Positions 24,529-33,315 of a stretch of DNA of 45,167 bases are shown here, one piece after another (the stretch's first letter is position 1; the number at the start of each line of letters is the position of its first letter). Both the position numbers and the translations under genes were made by a program. Under the pieces are notes generated by a model. The model ran no database searches. It was not told where the DNA came from and was given only the letters and a program-made list of their open reading frames with translations. Origin of the DNA: Moraxella sp. GTDB lineage: Bacteria; Pseudomonadota; Gammaproteobacteria; Pseudomonadales; Moraxellaceae. Location of the stretch: the NCBI GenBank assembly GCA_030530785.1, contig JAUMUJ010000003.1, forward strand, positions 18,721-63,887, written 5' to 3'.

Positions 24529-25104
24529 CTAACTTGATGATTTTGCTTTATTTTTTAGTTTTATCATCAGCCAAATAAACACCACCACCCCAATCAAGGC
24601 CACACCGCCTGCCACCACAGGAGCAAAGATAGCAAGTGCCGACAACCCCACCGCTGTCCCCGTCTCAGCAAGCCCAATGACAGGATTGGCGATCCCTGCG
24701 GTCGTGGCGGTAGAGACCGCTCGGGTGGTGGCGGATGTGGCTTTGATGGCAGTTGCTGTGCCACCCCCTGCCACGATTGCAAGTGTCCATGTTAAGGCAG
24801 GATTTAGCTCGGTTAAGCTCCCTGCCATCGCCACCGTCCCTGCCACACCTGCCAACGGCACAGCGATGGTATCTAGCAGATTGTCCACAAAGGGTATCAA
24901 ATATGACAAGGACTCAAAGATACTGGCAGTTGCCAAAATCACCAAAGCGGGTGTACTGCCTAGCCACGCCCAACTTTCATTTAATGGCAAAATTCCAAAA
25001 TAACTCGCCAGCGACATACCAAATAACGGCACAAAGACCCGAAAGCCTGAACTTGCTGACAGCCCAATACCCAAGCATAGACTCATTATCATCTCTGCAT
25101 TCAT
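24529..25104 (-). CDS. DUF4126 membrane protein
   Basis: This 191-residue inner-membrane protein matches the DUF4126 family in its start (MSLCLGIGLSASSGFRVFVPLFG), the FVDNLLDTIAVPLAG segment and the A/T-rich repeat TSATTRAVSTATTAGIANP, followed by a long C-terminal hydrophobic stretch and a basic tail. The family function is unknown. About five membrane segments are visible. Confidence 0.82.
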   Translation of the reverse strand: MNAEMIMSLCLGIGLSASSGFRVFVPLFGMSLASYFGILPLNESWAWLGSTPALVILATASIFESLSYLIPFVDNLLDTIAVPLAGVAGTVAMAGSLTELNPALTWTLAIVAGGGTATAIKATSATTRAVSTATTAGIANPVIGLAETGTAVGLSALAIFAPVVAGGVALIGVVVFIWLMIKLKNKAKSSS

Positions 25105-25171
25105 CGTTTTCTCATAAGGTTAGATTTTGGGATATTATAACGCATTTTTTGTGATGATTTTGTCTTTGCCA

Positions 25172-25203
25172 TAAAAAAAATCGGACAATTTGCCCGATTT
25201 TTT
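25172..25203 (-). terminator. Terminator at the end of the DASS transporter gene
   Basis: aaaaaatcgg and ccgatttttt form a stem just downstream of the DASS stop codon, with A/T runs on both sides, so it acts on the minus strand. Confidence 0.8.
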
Positions 25204-25210
25204 ATAAGGC

Positions 25211-26665
25211 TCAGTAGTATCCAAGCACTTTCCACCAGATGAGACCCACGCCAATCCACACCACCAGATTCACGACACTCATCACAAAGCCGACTTTCCA
25301 CCATTCGCCAAGCGTACTGTAACCAGAACCAAAGATGACGGGAGCAGTCCCTGTGGCATAGTGCGTTAATGTCATCATCAAACTGCTGGTCGCCGCCAAA
25401 ATCAGAGCATACAACATGGGCGGTGCTCCCAAACTGATACCCACCACATAAAAAGCGGCAAGCATGGCGGTAATATGAGCGGTCGTACTGGCAAAGAAAT
25501 AGTGGGCATACATATACACAAGTGTCAAGATAGCCACTGCTCCTACCCAGCCCACACCTGCATGACCGATAAGCTCCTTAATAGAATCTGAGAACCAAGT
25601 AATCAAGCCCAGTTTATTTAAAAACGACGCCATCATTACCAAAGCCCCAAACCACACAATGGTATCCCACGCAGATTTTTCTTTTAAGACATCTTCCCAC
25701 GTTAAAACACCTGTTAATAACAAAGAAGTCAGACCCAAAAAGGCAACTGCGGTGGCATCAAATTTAGGCATACCAGAAAATAGCAAAGCAGGAATGTTTG
25801 CCCAAAGCAATAACATAACACCAAAGACCACCAACATAATCTTTTCGTCTTTGGATAATTTACCCATAGCGTCTAGGTTTTCTTTGGCAAAATGCTTGGC
25901 ATTCGGGGTTTCTTTAATTTCAGGTTTGGTCAGCCAAAAAATCACCAACGGCATGAGCAAAATACATGCCATACCAGGCAAGAACATCGCCACCGCCCAA
26001 GTCGTCCAAGTGATGGAAATGTCGCTGTCGGTGGCTTTGGCAATCACATCAACCACCATCGGGTTAGGGGCGGTCGCCGTGATAAACATGGCAGACGTGA
26101 TGGGATTGGTGTGGTAGTTTACTTGCGATAAATATCGGGCGATACGATGCCGTGTCTCGTCCGCTTTGGAGTTGAAGCTGTCGGCAATAGAACGCATGAT
26201 GGGGTGAATAATGCCCCCGCCCCGAGCAGTATTAGACGGTGTAACAGGTGCAATTAACAGCTCTGCCAATGCCAAAGCATAGCCGATACCGATGGTCTTT
26301 TTACCAAAAATCTCAATAAAACGATAGGCGATTCTCGCTCCCAATCCCGTTTTTATCAGCCCCCGTGAAATCATGATGGAAATCCCGATAAGCCATATCA
26401 AAGAGCTAGAAAAACTAGACAGAGCGTCGTTCATTGCCTGCTTTGGTGTGTCAGCCGTAACCCCCGTTAAGGCCACCAATGTTACCGAAATGATGGCAAT
26501 CGCCCCAATGGGAAGCACTTTACCAATGATGGCAACGATTGTCCCCACAAACAATGCCAACAAATGCCACGCATCAGACGTAACCCCTTCGGGTGCAGGA
26601 ATCACAAACCAAATCAGTAAGGTTATCGCCACCGCAATGATGGCAGGTATCGGTTTAAACGGCAT
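25211..26665 (-). CDS. DASS-family anion:sodium symporter / dicarboxylate transporter
   Basis: This 484-residue inner-membrane protein belongs to the divalent anion:Na+ symporter family (SLC13, CitT/SoDiT1-like), which takes up dicarboxylates such as 2-oxoglutarate, malate or succinate, or exchanges them. Signatures are the two SNT-type hairpin loops, APVTPSNTARGGGIIHP in the first half and LTHYATGTAPVIFG in the second, plus the family helices (IVWFGALVMMASFLNKLG). About twelve membrane segments fit. The exact substrate cannot be told from sequence. A terminator follows at 25172-25203. Confidence 0.9.
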   Translation of the reverse strand: MPFKPIPAIIAVAITLLIWFVIPAPEGVTSDAWHLLALFVGTIVAIIGKVLPIGAIAIISVTLVALTGVTADTPKQAMNDALSSFSSSLIWLIGISIMISRGLIKTGLGARIAYRFIEIFGKKTIGIGYALALAELLIAPVTPSNTARGGGIIHPIMRSIADSFNSKADETRHRIARYLSQVNYHTNPITSAMFITATAPNPMVVDVIAKATDSDISITWTTWAVAMFLPGMACILLMPLVIFWLTKPEIKETPNAKHFAKENLDAMGKLSKDEKIMLVVFGVMLLLWANIPALLFSGMPKFDATAVAFLGLTSLLLTGVLTWEDVLKEKSAWDTIVWFGALVMMASFLNKLGLITWFSDSIKELIGHAGVGWVGAVAILTLVYMYAHYFFASTTAHITAMLAAFYVVGISLGAPPMLYALILAATSSLMMTLTHYATGTAPVIFGSGYSTLGEWWKVGFVMSVVNLVVWIGVGLIWWKVLGYY

Positions 26666-26880
26666 AATACCCCCTAAAAATCAAACGATAAATCCTTATA
26701 AAATTTAAGGATTTTTTATAAAAAAATGCCTAAGAGTTCACCAAAACACGCCTAAATGAAAGTTTTGATGAGCCCTTAGGCAACAGGTGTTTATCTTTAT
26801 GGTAAGATTATAGCAACATGGTAGCCAACTTGCAAAGACAAACTTAGCCACTAATACCGCTAAATTATCCACCCATCGGA

Positions 26881-27591
26881 TTAAAAGGCTTTTTGAAATT
26901 GAGCTAAAATTTCGCTAATCTCGTTGTTGGCTTCTTGTTCATTTTGTAGGTTGCCTTGTGGGGTCAGGTCATTGACCACTTGGGGCAACAGCTCGGCAAT
27001 GCCTTGACAGACTTGACTTTGGTCAGCACCCACTTGGCGACAGACATTGTCAATCTGCTCTTGACCGAACAGTCCCAAAATATCTCCTGCGTCCAATCCA
27101 TCATTATTGGTGTCAATATTTACCCATGATTGGGCTTTATTGCCCAAGCCGTTATTATTAAATTTTGCCAACAGACCCGACAGACCGCCGTTACTTTGGA
27201 TAAGCCCAAGCACAATCGGCAACAGTGCTAGCAGTAACGCTCCTTTATTAAAACCACCTTGCTGATTTTGTGTACCAAAGCCCGCACTCGTGCGATTACC
27301 CCCCATCTGACTGGCGACCACACTGCCAAGTATGCTTCCCAAATCGCCCGCTCTGGGCTGTTGTCCACCGCTTAGCACACTGCCCAACACACCACCCAAG
27401 CCTGCATTGGTTTTGTTACCACCCATCTGACTGGCGATCACGCTACCTAGCACACTGCCCAGATTGGCGTTATTTTGACCACCTGCCAAAGAACCAAGCA
27501 GTCCGCCTAAGTTGCCCTGCTGGGGCTGGGGCTGATTACCTGTTACGGCATTGGTGATGACTTTGGTTACGATATTTTGTAAAAGACTCAT
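26881..27591 (-). CDS. DUF937 (YidB-like) domain protein with internal repeats
   Basis: This 236-residue protein has a glycine/glutamine/asparagine-rich N-terminal half with a repeated unit, LGSVIASQMGGNKTNAGLGG and LGSVVASQMGGNRTSAGFG, then a hydrophobic stretch (KGALLLALLPIVLGLIQSNGG) and a C-terminal DUF937-like region ending QEQIDNVCRQVGADQSQVCQG. The segment DTNNDGLDAGDILG resembles a calcium-binding dockerin/EF-like loop. The function of the family is not established. The repeat differs in few positions at DNA level, so it could change copy number by recombination. Confidence 0.78.
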   Translation of the reverse strand: MSLLQNIVTKVITNAVTGNQPQPQQGNLGGLLGSLAGGQNNANLGSVLGSVIASQMGGNKTNAGLGGVLGSVLSGGQQPRAGDLGSILGSVVASQMGGNRTSAGFGTQNQQGGFNKGALLLALLPIVLGLIQSNGGLSGLLAKFNNNGLGNKAQSWVNIDTNNDGLDAGDILGLFGQEQIDNVCRQVGADQSQVCQGIAELLPQVVNDLTPQGNLQNEQEANNEISEILAQFQKAF

Positions 27592-27737
27592 GGCGTCTTC
27601 CTATGATTAAACAAAAAAAATACGCTGTTATTTTATCAAAATAATATCATCTTGATAGCACTTTCTAAAAATTGTTACAAATTTATAAACCCTTTGATTT
27701 ATGGTAAAATAGGTCTATTTTTTAGTTGGGGTAATTT

Positions 27738-28640
27738 ATGGCAGGCAGTTTGCTTCTTTTATTAGACGACATCGCCACCGTACTAGATGACATCTCCGTT
27801 TTAACCAAAGTCGCCACAAAAAAGACCGCTGGTGTGCTTGGTGATGATTTGGCTCTAAACGCCCAACAGGTAACAGGCGTGCGTGCCGACAGGGAGCTTG
27901 CGGTGGTGTGGGCGGTTGCCAAAGGCTCTTTGGTAAACAAGTGTATCTTAGTACCCGCCGCCCTTATCATCAGTGCCATCGCCCCCATACTCATCACGCC
28001 TTTATTGATGGTGGGTGGACTGTTTTTATGCTTTGAAGGTTCTGAAAAAGTCGTTCATAAATTTGCCCCACAGCTGTTATCGCACGACCTAGACGATGAT
28101 AACGCCCACCAAGCTCGCCTGCAAGCCAACGCTGACGAAGCAGACCTTGTGGAACTTGAAAAAGACAAAATCAAAGGAGCAATCCGCACCGATTTTATCT
28201 TATCTGCTGAGATTGTCGTCATCTCACTGGGTACGGTCGCCACCGCCACACTCACCCTAAAAGCACTGACCCTGTCTGTCATCGCCATCATCATGACAGC
28301 AGGGGTTTATGGCTTGGTGGCATTGATTGTAAAAATGGACGATGTGGGCATACACCTGTCGCAAAAAAGCGATGGTTTTCGCCAAAAATTAGGTTCACTC
28401 TTGCTCGCCTTTGCCCCAAAACTCATGAAGTTTTTATCCATCGCAGGCACGCTTGCCATGTTCTTGGTCGGTGGCGGGATTTTGGTACACGGCGTGGGCG
28501 TACTACACCATCAAGCCGAGCATTTGGCACATTTATCGGGTGTGTTTGGCGGTTTGACCGAGAGCTTGTATCATGGCATGGCAGGCTTTATCGCAGGCTG
28601 TGTCATCGTTGCCATCGTGGCAATCGTCAAAAAAATATGA
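27738..28640 (+). CDS. DUF808 (YedI-like) inner-membrane protein
   Basis: This 300-residue protein matches the DUF808 family from its start ([20 protein letters not shown]) through [20 protein letters not shown] and [20 protein letters not shown]. At least five membrane segments follow, and histidines cluster near the end ([15 protein letters not shown]). The family is widespread in proteobacteria and its function is unknown. It lies alone before rpsU. Confidence 0.88.
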   Translation: MAGSLLLLLDDIATVLDDISVLTKVATKKTAGVLGDDLALNAQQVTGVRADRELAVVWAVAKGSLVNKCILVPAALIISAIAPILITPLLMVGGLFLCFEGSEKVVHKFAPQLLSHDLDDDNAHQARLQANADEADLVELEKDKIKGAIRTDFILSAEIVVISLGTVATATLTLKALTLSVIAIIMTAGVYGLVALIVKMDDVGIHLSQKSDGFRQKLGSLLLAFAPKLMKFLSIAGTLAMFLVGGGILVHGVGVLHHQAEHLAHLSGVFGGLTESLYHGMAGFIAGCVIVAIVAIVKKI

Positions 28641-28647
28641 TTTAACC

Positions 28648-28675
28648 TTGTATTTTATCCAAAAACTGCTATAAT
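28648..28675 (+). promoter_or_regulatory. Sigma-70 promoter of rpsU
   Basis: TTGTAT at 28648-28653 and a perfect TATAAT at 28670-28675 are 16 bases apart, and lie about 110 bases before the rpsU start. Confidence 0.6.
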
Positions 28676-28785
28676 GTCAGGCTCATTTTGTCCCAATCTG
28701 AGCTGATGCCCACGCCCCAAGACCGTGAAGCTATATATCAATAACACAGCCAGATTTTGTCCGAAGTCTTGATATGGAGTAAACT

Positions 28786-29001
28786 ATGCCCTTAGTAAAG
28801 GTCAAAGAAAACGAACCTGTGGATATTGCCATCCGCCGTTTTAAGCGTGCTTGCGAAAAAGCAGGTGTGCTGGCTGACGTACGCAAAAAAGAATTTTACG
28901 AAAAGCCCACCCAAGAACGTAAACGCAAAAAAGCAGCCGCCGTTAAGCGTTATAAGAAAAAAGTATGGCGTGAGCAAGTACGCACCGTGCGTAAATACTG
29001 A
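28786..29001 (+). CDS. rpsU: 30S ribosomal protein S21
   Basis: S21 is a small basic ribosomal protein needed for translation initiation on many messages. The 71-residue protein reads [20 protein letters not shown] at the start and has the family's Lys/Arg-rich end. It has its own promoter and terminator; the usual macromolecular-synthesis partners dnaG and rpoD are not beside it. A degraded copy of its 3' end and terminator lies at 29962-30024. Confidence 0.96.
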   Translation: MPLVKVKENEPVDIAIRRFKRACEKAGVLADVRKKEFYEKPTQERKRKKAAAVKRYKKKVWREQVRTVRKY

Positions 29002-29004
29002 TTT

Positions 29005-29028
29005 AAAAACCCCAATTTTGGGGTTTTT
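29005..29028 (+). terminator. Rho-independent terminator after rpsU
   Basis: aaaaacccc and ggggttttt (29005-29013, 29020-29028) pair around aatttt. Confidence 0.88.
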
Positions 29029-29059
29029 CTGTGTCCTTTATTTTTTATGAGCATTCTTT

Positions 29060-29875
29060 ATGCATACTGACACACCATACAGACCTGCCTTATTTTTTAC
29101 GTTGTCTTTGCTAATTCCTTGGGGGTTGTGGTTGTCGGTCGCCCATTTAAGCCATCAACCAGCATACGAAGGCAGTCCATTACTGACCGTGCTGATATTG
29201 GCAGGGTTATTTGTTCCTTGTGTGGTGAGCTTGTGGTTGGTGCGTCAGAACTCTCATCTGTTTGCTGACACCATGCCCAGATTTTTCCGACTGTCAGGCT
29301 TTCCCGGACGCTATCTGTGGCTGGCCATATTACTCCCGCCACTATCTTTGGTGGCAGCTCAGCTCATCTCTTTATTATTTGGGTATGAAGCAACACAGTT
29401 TTATATATCAGGTCAAGCGTCTTTTAGTTCCACCATTTTAAACCCTTGGGTGGCTGTGTCTTTGGCGGCAGTGGTAGAAGAGTGGGCATGGCACTCTTAT
29501 GGCACAGACGCTCTGCTGGCTCGTTTTAACCTTTTTGTAACGTCATTGATTTTTACGGCGTATTGGGCAATATGGCATTTACCATTGGGATTTATTAAGG
29601 GCTATTATCACAGCGAATTGATTGCATCTGGTTGGCCATATACTGTCAACTTTGTGGTCAGTATGATTGTTTTTGTGATACTGATGAACCATCTGTACCT
29701 AAAAAGCAATCGCAGTATCGCCATTGCTTGCTTGTTTCACTTATCCGCCAATGTCGGCAATGAAATCTTTGCCACCCACCCTGACAGCAAAATAATACAA
29801 ACAGTCATTTTAATGGTCATTGCCGTATTTCTCGTCATCAAAGAGCGACAACTGTTTTTTAAAAAGCCACAATAA
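29060..29875 (+). CDS. CPBP-family intramembrane glutamic endopeptidase
   Basis: This 271-residue membrane protein has about seven hydrophobic segments and the CPBP (Abi, CAAX-protease-like) motifs: the glutamate pair in AAVVEEWAWHSYG, the second motif in YWAIWHLPLGF and a final histidine in CLFHLSANVGNE. These residues form the active site of Rce1-type proteases. The motif-1 arginine normally written EExxxR is replaced by a tryptophan/histidine context here (EEWAWH). Family members modify peptides such as bacteriocins or act in immunity. It is the first gene of the accessory stretch between rpsU and thiS. Confidence 0.82.
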   Translation: MHTDTPYRPALFFTLSLLIPWGLWLSVAHLSHQPAYEGSPLLTVLILAGLFVPCVVSLWLVRQNSHLFADTMPRFFRLSGFPGRYLWLAILLPPLSLVAAQLISLLFGYEATQFYISGQASFSSTILNPWVAVSLAAVVEEWAWHSYGTDALLARFNLFVTSLIFTAYWAIWHLPLGFIKGYYHSELIASGWPYTVNFVVSMIVFVILMNHLYLKSNRSIAIACLFHLSANVGNEIFATHPDSKIIQTVILMVIAVFLVIKERQLFFKKPQ

Positions 29876-29884
29876 TCTTTATGG

Positions 29885-29965
29885 CATACCGCTTGCACCG
29901 CCGTCTGTGATGGTGGTGTTTGCCAAATGTACCCGTCCACCACAAATCGCTCTGCTGTCTATGGT
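29885..29965 (-). pseudogene. Decayed thiS fragment
   Basis: On the minus strand one frame reads HLANTTITDGG, matching the ThiS segment RLTDTIITDGM of the intact gene at 33316, and another frame of the same bases ends TAVQAV, matching VVQAVGGG. DNA blocks such as accgcttgcacc and tctgtgatg are shared. Frame breaks and deletions make it non-functional. Confidence 0.5.
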
Positions 29966-30024
29966 GCAAGAGGTATGTGCTGTACGTAAACACTAAGTTT
30001 AAAATCCCAATTTCGGGGTTTTAT
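29962..30024 (+). pseudogene. Decayed copy of the rpsU 3' end and terminator
   Basis: The sequence aligns with 28970-29028: the codons around cgtgcgtaaatac reappear as tgtacgtaaacac, followed by a degraded aaaatccc-aattt-cggggtttt hairpin. It shows that the accessory insertion between rpsU and thiS involved a duplication of the rpsU end. Confidence 0.65.
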
Positions 30025-30157
30025 CTCACACCCCTGTCATTATGAATAATTTTTATACAATTTATCAATATATATAAATAAAAATCATTTGTAATTAAAT
30101 TCTTTTTGAATAACAATAGGCTCATAGCTCAAAAGTTTATCAAAGAGAAGCCTTGTT

Positions 30158-30730
30158 ATGACCACCAACCGAAAGTGCAAAGACAAAAATGTTAAGGCAA
30201 CTGCCCTACAACTTAAAAAACGTCCAAGTTGGGCAAAAGTGTATGCAGGATACCCCAAAAGAGTATCACGGGATTTTTTAATTCCGCAAGACTTAGAAAG
30301 CAATCAAGTCTTTGAACTTATTTTTGGAAAAAATTACAATAAGACGAAATTTACGAACGCTTGTGCAACAAGGGTTTCTCTCGGTTTATTAAATGCTGGA
30401 TTAACCATTTCTCCACGAGCATTCTTGATACAAGATAAATCCCACCCACATGCAGGCAAGGGCATTGAAACGATTGCCTCCACCCTTAGAGATCCATTAG
30501 TCAAACCACATTATTGGGGCGAACCAGATGTTATTATTTGTAATGCCAATAACTTAGCCAAAGTTGCCAATATTATCGGCAACAGAAATGGGGTCTATTT
30601 TATATCTGGCAATTTTAGTGGCGTATCAGGTCATGCAACACTGTGGTTAGGTGCATATAGAAATGTTATTGGTAGCAATAATTATATCACCACAGGCAGA
30701 ACCGTCTCTTTTTGGGAATTGTCAGCATGA
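30158..30730 (+). CDS. Tae4-like type VI secretion amidase effector
   Basis: Tae4 effectors are cysteine peptidases that cut the peptidoglycan peptide (gamma-D-glutamyl to diaminopimelate) in the periplasm of a rival cell. This 190-residue protein shows the family's RPSWAKVYAGYP start, the catalytic cysteine in FTNACATRVSLGLLNAG, the hinge GNRNGVYFISGNFSG and the catalytic histidine in SGHATLWLG. It has no signal peptide, as expected for a T6SS cargo. No hcp, vgrG or other T6SS gene is in the window, so it is an orphan effector or is delivered from genes elsewhere. A lipoprotein gene overlaps its stop codon (ATGA) and is probably the immunity gene. Confidence 0.8.
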   Translation: MTTNRKCKDKNVKATALQLKKRPSWAKVYAGYPKRVSRDFLIPQDLESNQVFELIFGKNYNKTKFTNACATRVSLGLLNAGLTISPRAFLIQDKSHPHAGKGIETIASTLRDPLVKPHYWGEPDVIICNANNLAKVANIIGNRNGVYFISGNFSGVSGHATLWLGAYRNVIGSNNYITTGRTVSFWELSA

Positions 30731-30891
30731 AAGTGATCTTGGTATGTATTTTGGCTTTGATGTTTAGTGCCTGCACTTCCCATGCTCAGTCAATCTCCCT
30801 AAAACAGGTTCAAGAAAAACTTAAATCAGATGAAGTGGCGTTAGGCGAGTTTATTGCTTTGGGTAAACTACAGTTAGCAAAAAACATATAA
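30727..30891 (+). pseudogene. N-terminal part of a lipoprotein, probable Tae4 immunity gene, split by IS607
   Basis: The ATG overlaps the effector stop codon. The frame encodes a lipoprotein signal (MKVILVCILALMFSAC) and then SISLKQVQEKLKSDEVALG, and stops at TAA 30889 after only 54 residues. Adding one A to the six-A run just before the stop keeps the frame open to the IS607 end and, across the element, into the open frame at 32840-33222. A periplasmic lipoprotein right behind a Tae4 gene is the position of its immunity protein. The gene looks broken both by the IS and by a one-base frameshift. Confidence 0.55.
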
Positions 30892-30922
30892 AATATATAA
30901 TCCACTTTTACTGCCCAAATCT

Positions 30923-32131
30923 CTACCAACAGGGGGTAAGTCTTTGAACAGATGGCGTACTGCACACCTCTACTAGGTTAGACCAAATTTGGTCATTCCA
31001 AGCTTCTTGGCTGGTTAAGTATTTTCTTAGAATGTTTAATGAGCCATTAATATCGGCATTGATAAGGTTGCCTTGTGCGGATTTGAACAGTCCACGCTTT
31101 ACTCGTTTGCCTTGGTATTTACTGTGTTTTTGTACAGGTTCGTTATCAAGAAATGAGCATTTTGAAGTGTAGCTTTCTTCTGTCAAGACAACACGAATAC
31201 CAACTTGTTTGCACTTGTAGGTCAATTGACTAATTAAGTCATTAAAAGGTATCTGTACAAAGTTTTGATTGCTTTGTTTGCCAAGCTCAATGTTTTGTTT
31301 TTGACCGACATTTTTACCGATGACTAGAGTGGTAATGTCGTGCAAAACCAGGTAATTCACGATTTGGCGAGAAACTTTATGCAAGTAGGTTTGAAGTTTG
31401 TTTTTTCTTTTTAGAAATAGATGGTGCAATCGTTTTTTATTTTGCTTTTGCCCTGTGTCCAGTTTGGATTTTTCTTGGGCAAGTTGTTTATTAAAATACT
31501 GATTCACAGATTTGATGGGCTTGCCATTGTAGATGATGGGTTTTGCGACATTTGATGTTAAGGTTGCTAGATTATTTAGACCAATATCAATACTGGCATA
31601 TTTTTGATTATTTGCTTTTAGTGTTTGATAAGTTGATTTATAACCCACTTCTACAACAATATGATTTCCCTTTGGTACAACACGCACAAAGTTAATTAGG
31701 GATTTGTCAAGTTTGGTTTTGATAAAGATGTTGGTTTTGGATAAGTGAATAAAACCTTGCTTTTTAAAGGACAATGCCCCTTTTTCATAATGGACGACTT
31801 GCCGACCTTTTTCTTTATGCAGGTATTTGGGGATTTTGGCGTTTAAGCCCTTTTTTATCAACCCAAAGAATGAGCGGTAATTTTTATCAACAAGCTGTTG
31901 TGTGTGCTTGGCAACTTTGGCAGGTAAAACCCTATAATCTACTTGATTGCCATGAGTAAAAAGCTTATTGACTGCGTTGTAATTTAAAAATGAGCCATCT
32001 TTAAAAAACTCTTGACGGACAGCATACAAAGTGGCATTGTAGAGATTTTTTGATAAAAAGCATAGCTTATCCAAATCATCAAAGTATTGATGATTTGGGC
32101 TGATGATGTGTCTTTCTACCAAGTAATCCAT
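30923..32131 (-). CDS. tnpB: TnpB, RNA-guided endonuclease of an IS607-type element
   Basis: TnpB is the compact ancestor of Cas12. It uses a guide RNA made from the element's 3' end to cut the empty donor site and favour retention of the transposon. The RuvC residues are visible: aspartate in YASIDIGLNNLATL, glutamate in VVLTEESYTSKCSF, and aspartate in LINADINGSLNI. The zinc ribbon between the last two is degenerate: only one cysteine remains in the usual four-cysteine region. Length is 402 residues. The stop lies 8 bases inside the proposed element end, so the guide would read from bases just left of 30914 on the minus strand, in the split lipoprotein gene. Confidence 0.88.
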   Translation of the reverse strand: MDYLVERHIISPNHQYFDDLDKLCFLSKNLYNATLYAVRQEFFKDGSFLNYNAVNKLFTHGNQVDYRVLPAKVAKHTQQLVDKNYRSFFGLIKKGLNAKIPKYLHKEKGRQVVHYEKGALSFKKQGFIHLSKTNIFIKTKLDKSLINFVRVVPKGNHIVVEVGYKSTYQTLKANNQKYASIDIGLNNLATLTSNVAKPIIYNGKPIKSVNQYFNKQLAQEKSKLDTGQKQNKKRLHHLFLKRKNKLQTYLHKVSRQIVNYLVLHDITTLVIGKNVGQKQNIELGKQSNQNFVQIPFNDLISQLTYKCKQVGIRVVLTEESYTSKCSFLDNEPVQKHSKYQGKRVKRGLFKSAQGNLINADINGSLNILRKYLTSQEAWNDQIWSNLVEVCSTPSVQRLTPCW

Positions 32132-32133
32132 TG

Positions 32134-32772
32134 TTAGTCTGCTTTGATTTGCTCTTTAATTTTACTGCGTAAGCCGTACATTTTTCCACTAAATGAGTGA
32201 ATGATTGAAACAATGTCTTCTGCCAATTCTTCATTCATTGTTTTATCCAAAACATCATCAGAGATAATAATAATTTGAGTATTGTGTTTATCGCAAATGG
32301 CTTTAATGTAATTAAAACCAAAACGAGTGAGACGGTCTTTGTATAAAATAAATATTCTATCTATTTTGTTGTCTTGCACCATTGTAATGAGTTTGTTTAA
32401 AGATTTGCGATTATCATTTAAGCCACTACCTACATCAGATAAAATCTGTAAGTTTTTTGGATTTTGGTGAATGACAAAAGATGAAATAGCCGTAATTTGT
32501 CTATCCAAATCGCCCCTTTCTTTTTGTTTGTGGGTGGAAACACGAGCATAGATGACATCAGAGCGATTTTCTTGTTCATAAAGCACACCAATGGTGCGTA
32601 AATGGTGAATAAGACTTTCACGAGTGATAAGACGGCGATTGGTTTCAGAACGAATGGCAACAAGCCGTCCATCTCTTGTCATATTTTGCACGGTTGGTAA
32701 TGATACACCGAGCAAAGCTACTACATCACGAGGTTTGTAGAAGTCTTTGTTTAGGCTTGAAATTGGTATCAT
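32134..32772 (-). CDS. tnpA: IS607-family serine recombinase (TnpA)
   Basis: This 212-residue serine recombinase moves the element by cut-and-paste through a covalent 5'-phosphoserine. A MerR-like helix-turn-helix (KPRDVVALLGVSLPTVQNM) stands first, then the catalytic domain with the serine in VIYARVSTHKQKERGD, followed by KDRLTRFGFNYI. This N-terminal DNA-binding order is the hallmark of IS607 enzymes. The two-base gap to tnpB suggests cotranscription. Confidence 0.9.
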   Translation of the reverse strand: MIPISSLNKDFYKPRDVVALLGVSLPTVQNMTRDGRLVAIRSETNRRLITRESLIHHLRTIGVLYEQENRSDVIYARVSTHKQKERGDLDRQITAISSFVIHQNPKNLQILSDVGSGLNDNRKSLNKLITMVQDNKIDRIFILYKDRLTRFGFNYIKAICDKHNTQIIIISDDVLDKTMNEELAEDIVSIIHSFSGKMYGLRSKIKEQIKAD

Positions 32773-32839
32773 TGAATGCTTAATATGTTTTATAATTAAA
32801 CATATTGTATATTATTTGAAATCTGTTTTCAACACTGCC

Positions 32840-33222
32840 TAGATAGTTATTTTCATCAAAATAATGGTGCAAAACCTAATGAACTGTTTATGATGGGCTA
32901 TACCACAACTTTTAATGGACTGACAGCATTTACTCGTTTAGTGGACGAACAAAAGTTATTTGACACATTTAATACAACGACCGCAACTGTCCAACTTCAA
33001 AAAAGCATTGACCCTGTTAGTACGTGTCATATGCTGTATGAAAAACACGGTCAAAACCTATATCAAAGTTTTATCATGCAAAAAGATAATTATATTCAAA
33101 CAAACCTCAAACACCCATCGGAGCAAACTTACCACCAACAAAACATACAAGATTATCTGCAATACGGTAAACTAGATGCCAGACGTTTTAGTGAAAGCTG
33201 TCAAACGGTGGATTGTCAATAA
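32840..33222 (+). pseudogene. C-terminal part of the split lipoprotein / immunity gene
   Basis: The frame is open from within the right end of the IS through codons for HQNNGAKPNELFMMGYTTTF, then TAFTRLVDEQKLFDTFN, and on to a stop at 33220. It lacks its own convincing ribosome-binding site. Joined across the IS core with one base added in the six-A run near 30880, it continues the lipoprotein that starts at 30727, for a total of about 190 residues. I recognise no family in it. Confidence 0.5.
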
Positions 33223-33315
33223 CCTTTGTCAATTTAGATACGTGGAGTGCATACCGCACTAGAATTTACATCAATCAGATGAGTGTATAAACGCACCCTG
33301 TAATGACTGCTGGTG

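Larger units (their letters stand above)
30914..32839 (-). mobile_element. IS607-family element (serine recombinase + TnpB), about 1.9 kb
   Basis: The element contains a serine recombinase gene and a tnpB gene, the IS607 arrangement. The six bases ACTGCC occur at both edges (30910-30915 and 32834-32839). IS607 recombinases cross over at GG/CC dinucleotides, so CC at 30914-30915 and 32838-32839 are the likely core. Deleting the element would fuse flanking sequence into one open frame (see the split lipoprotein). An AT-rich palindrome near 32780-32806, aatatgttt and its partner aaacatatt, may be a recombinase site. Confidence 0.75.
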
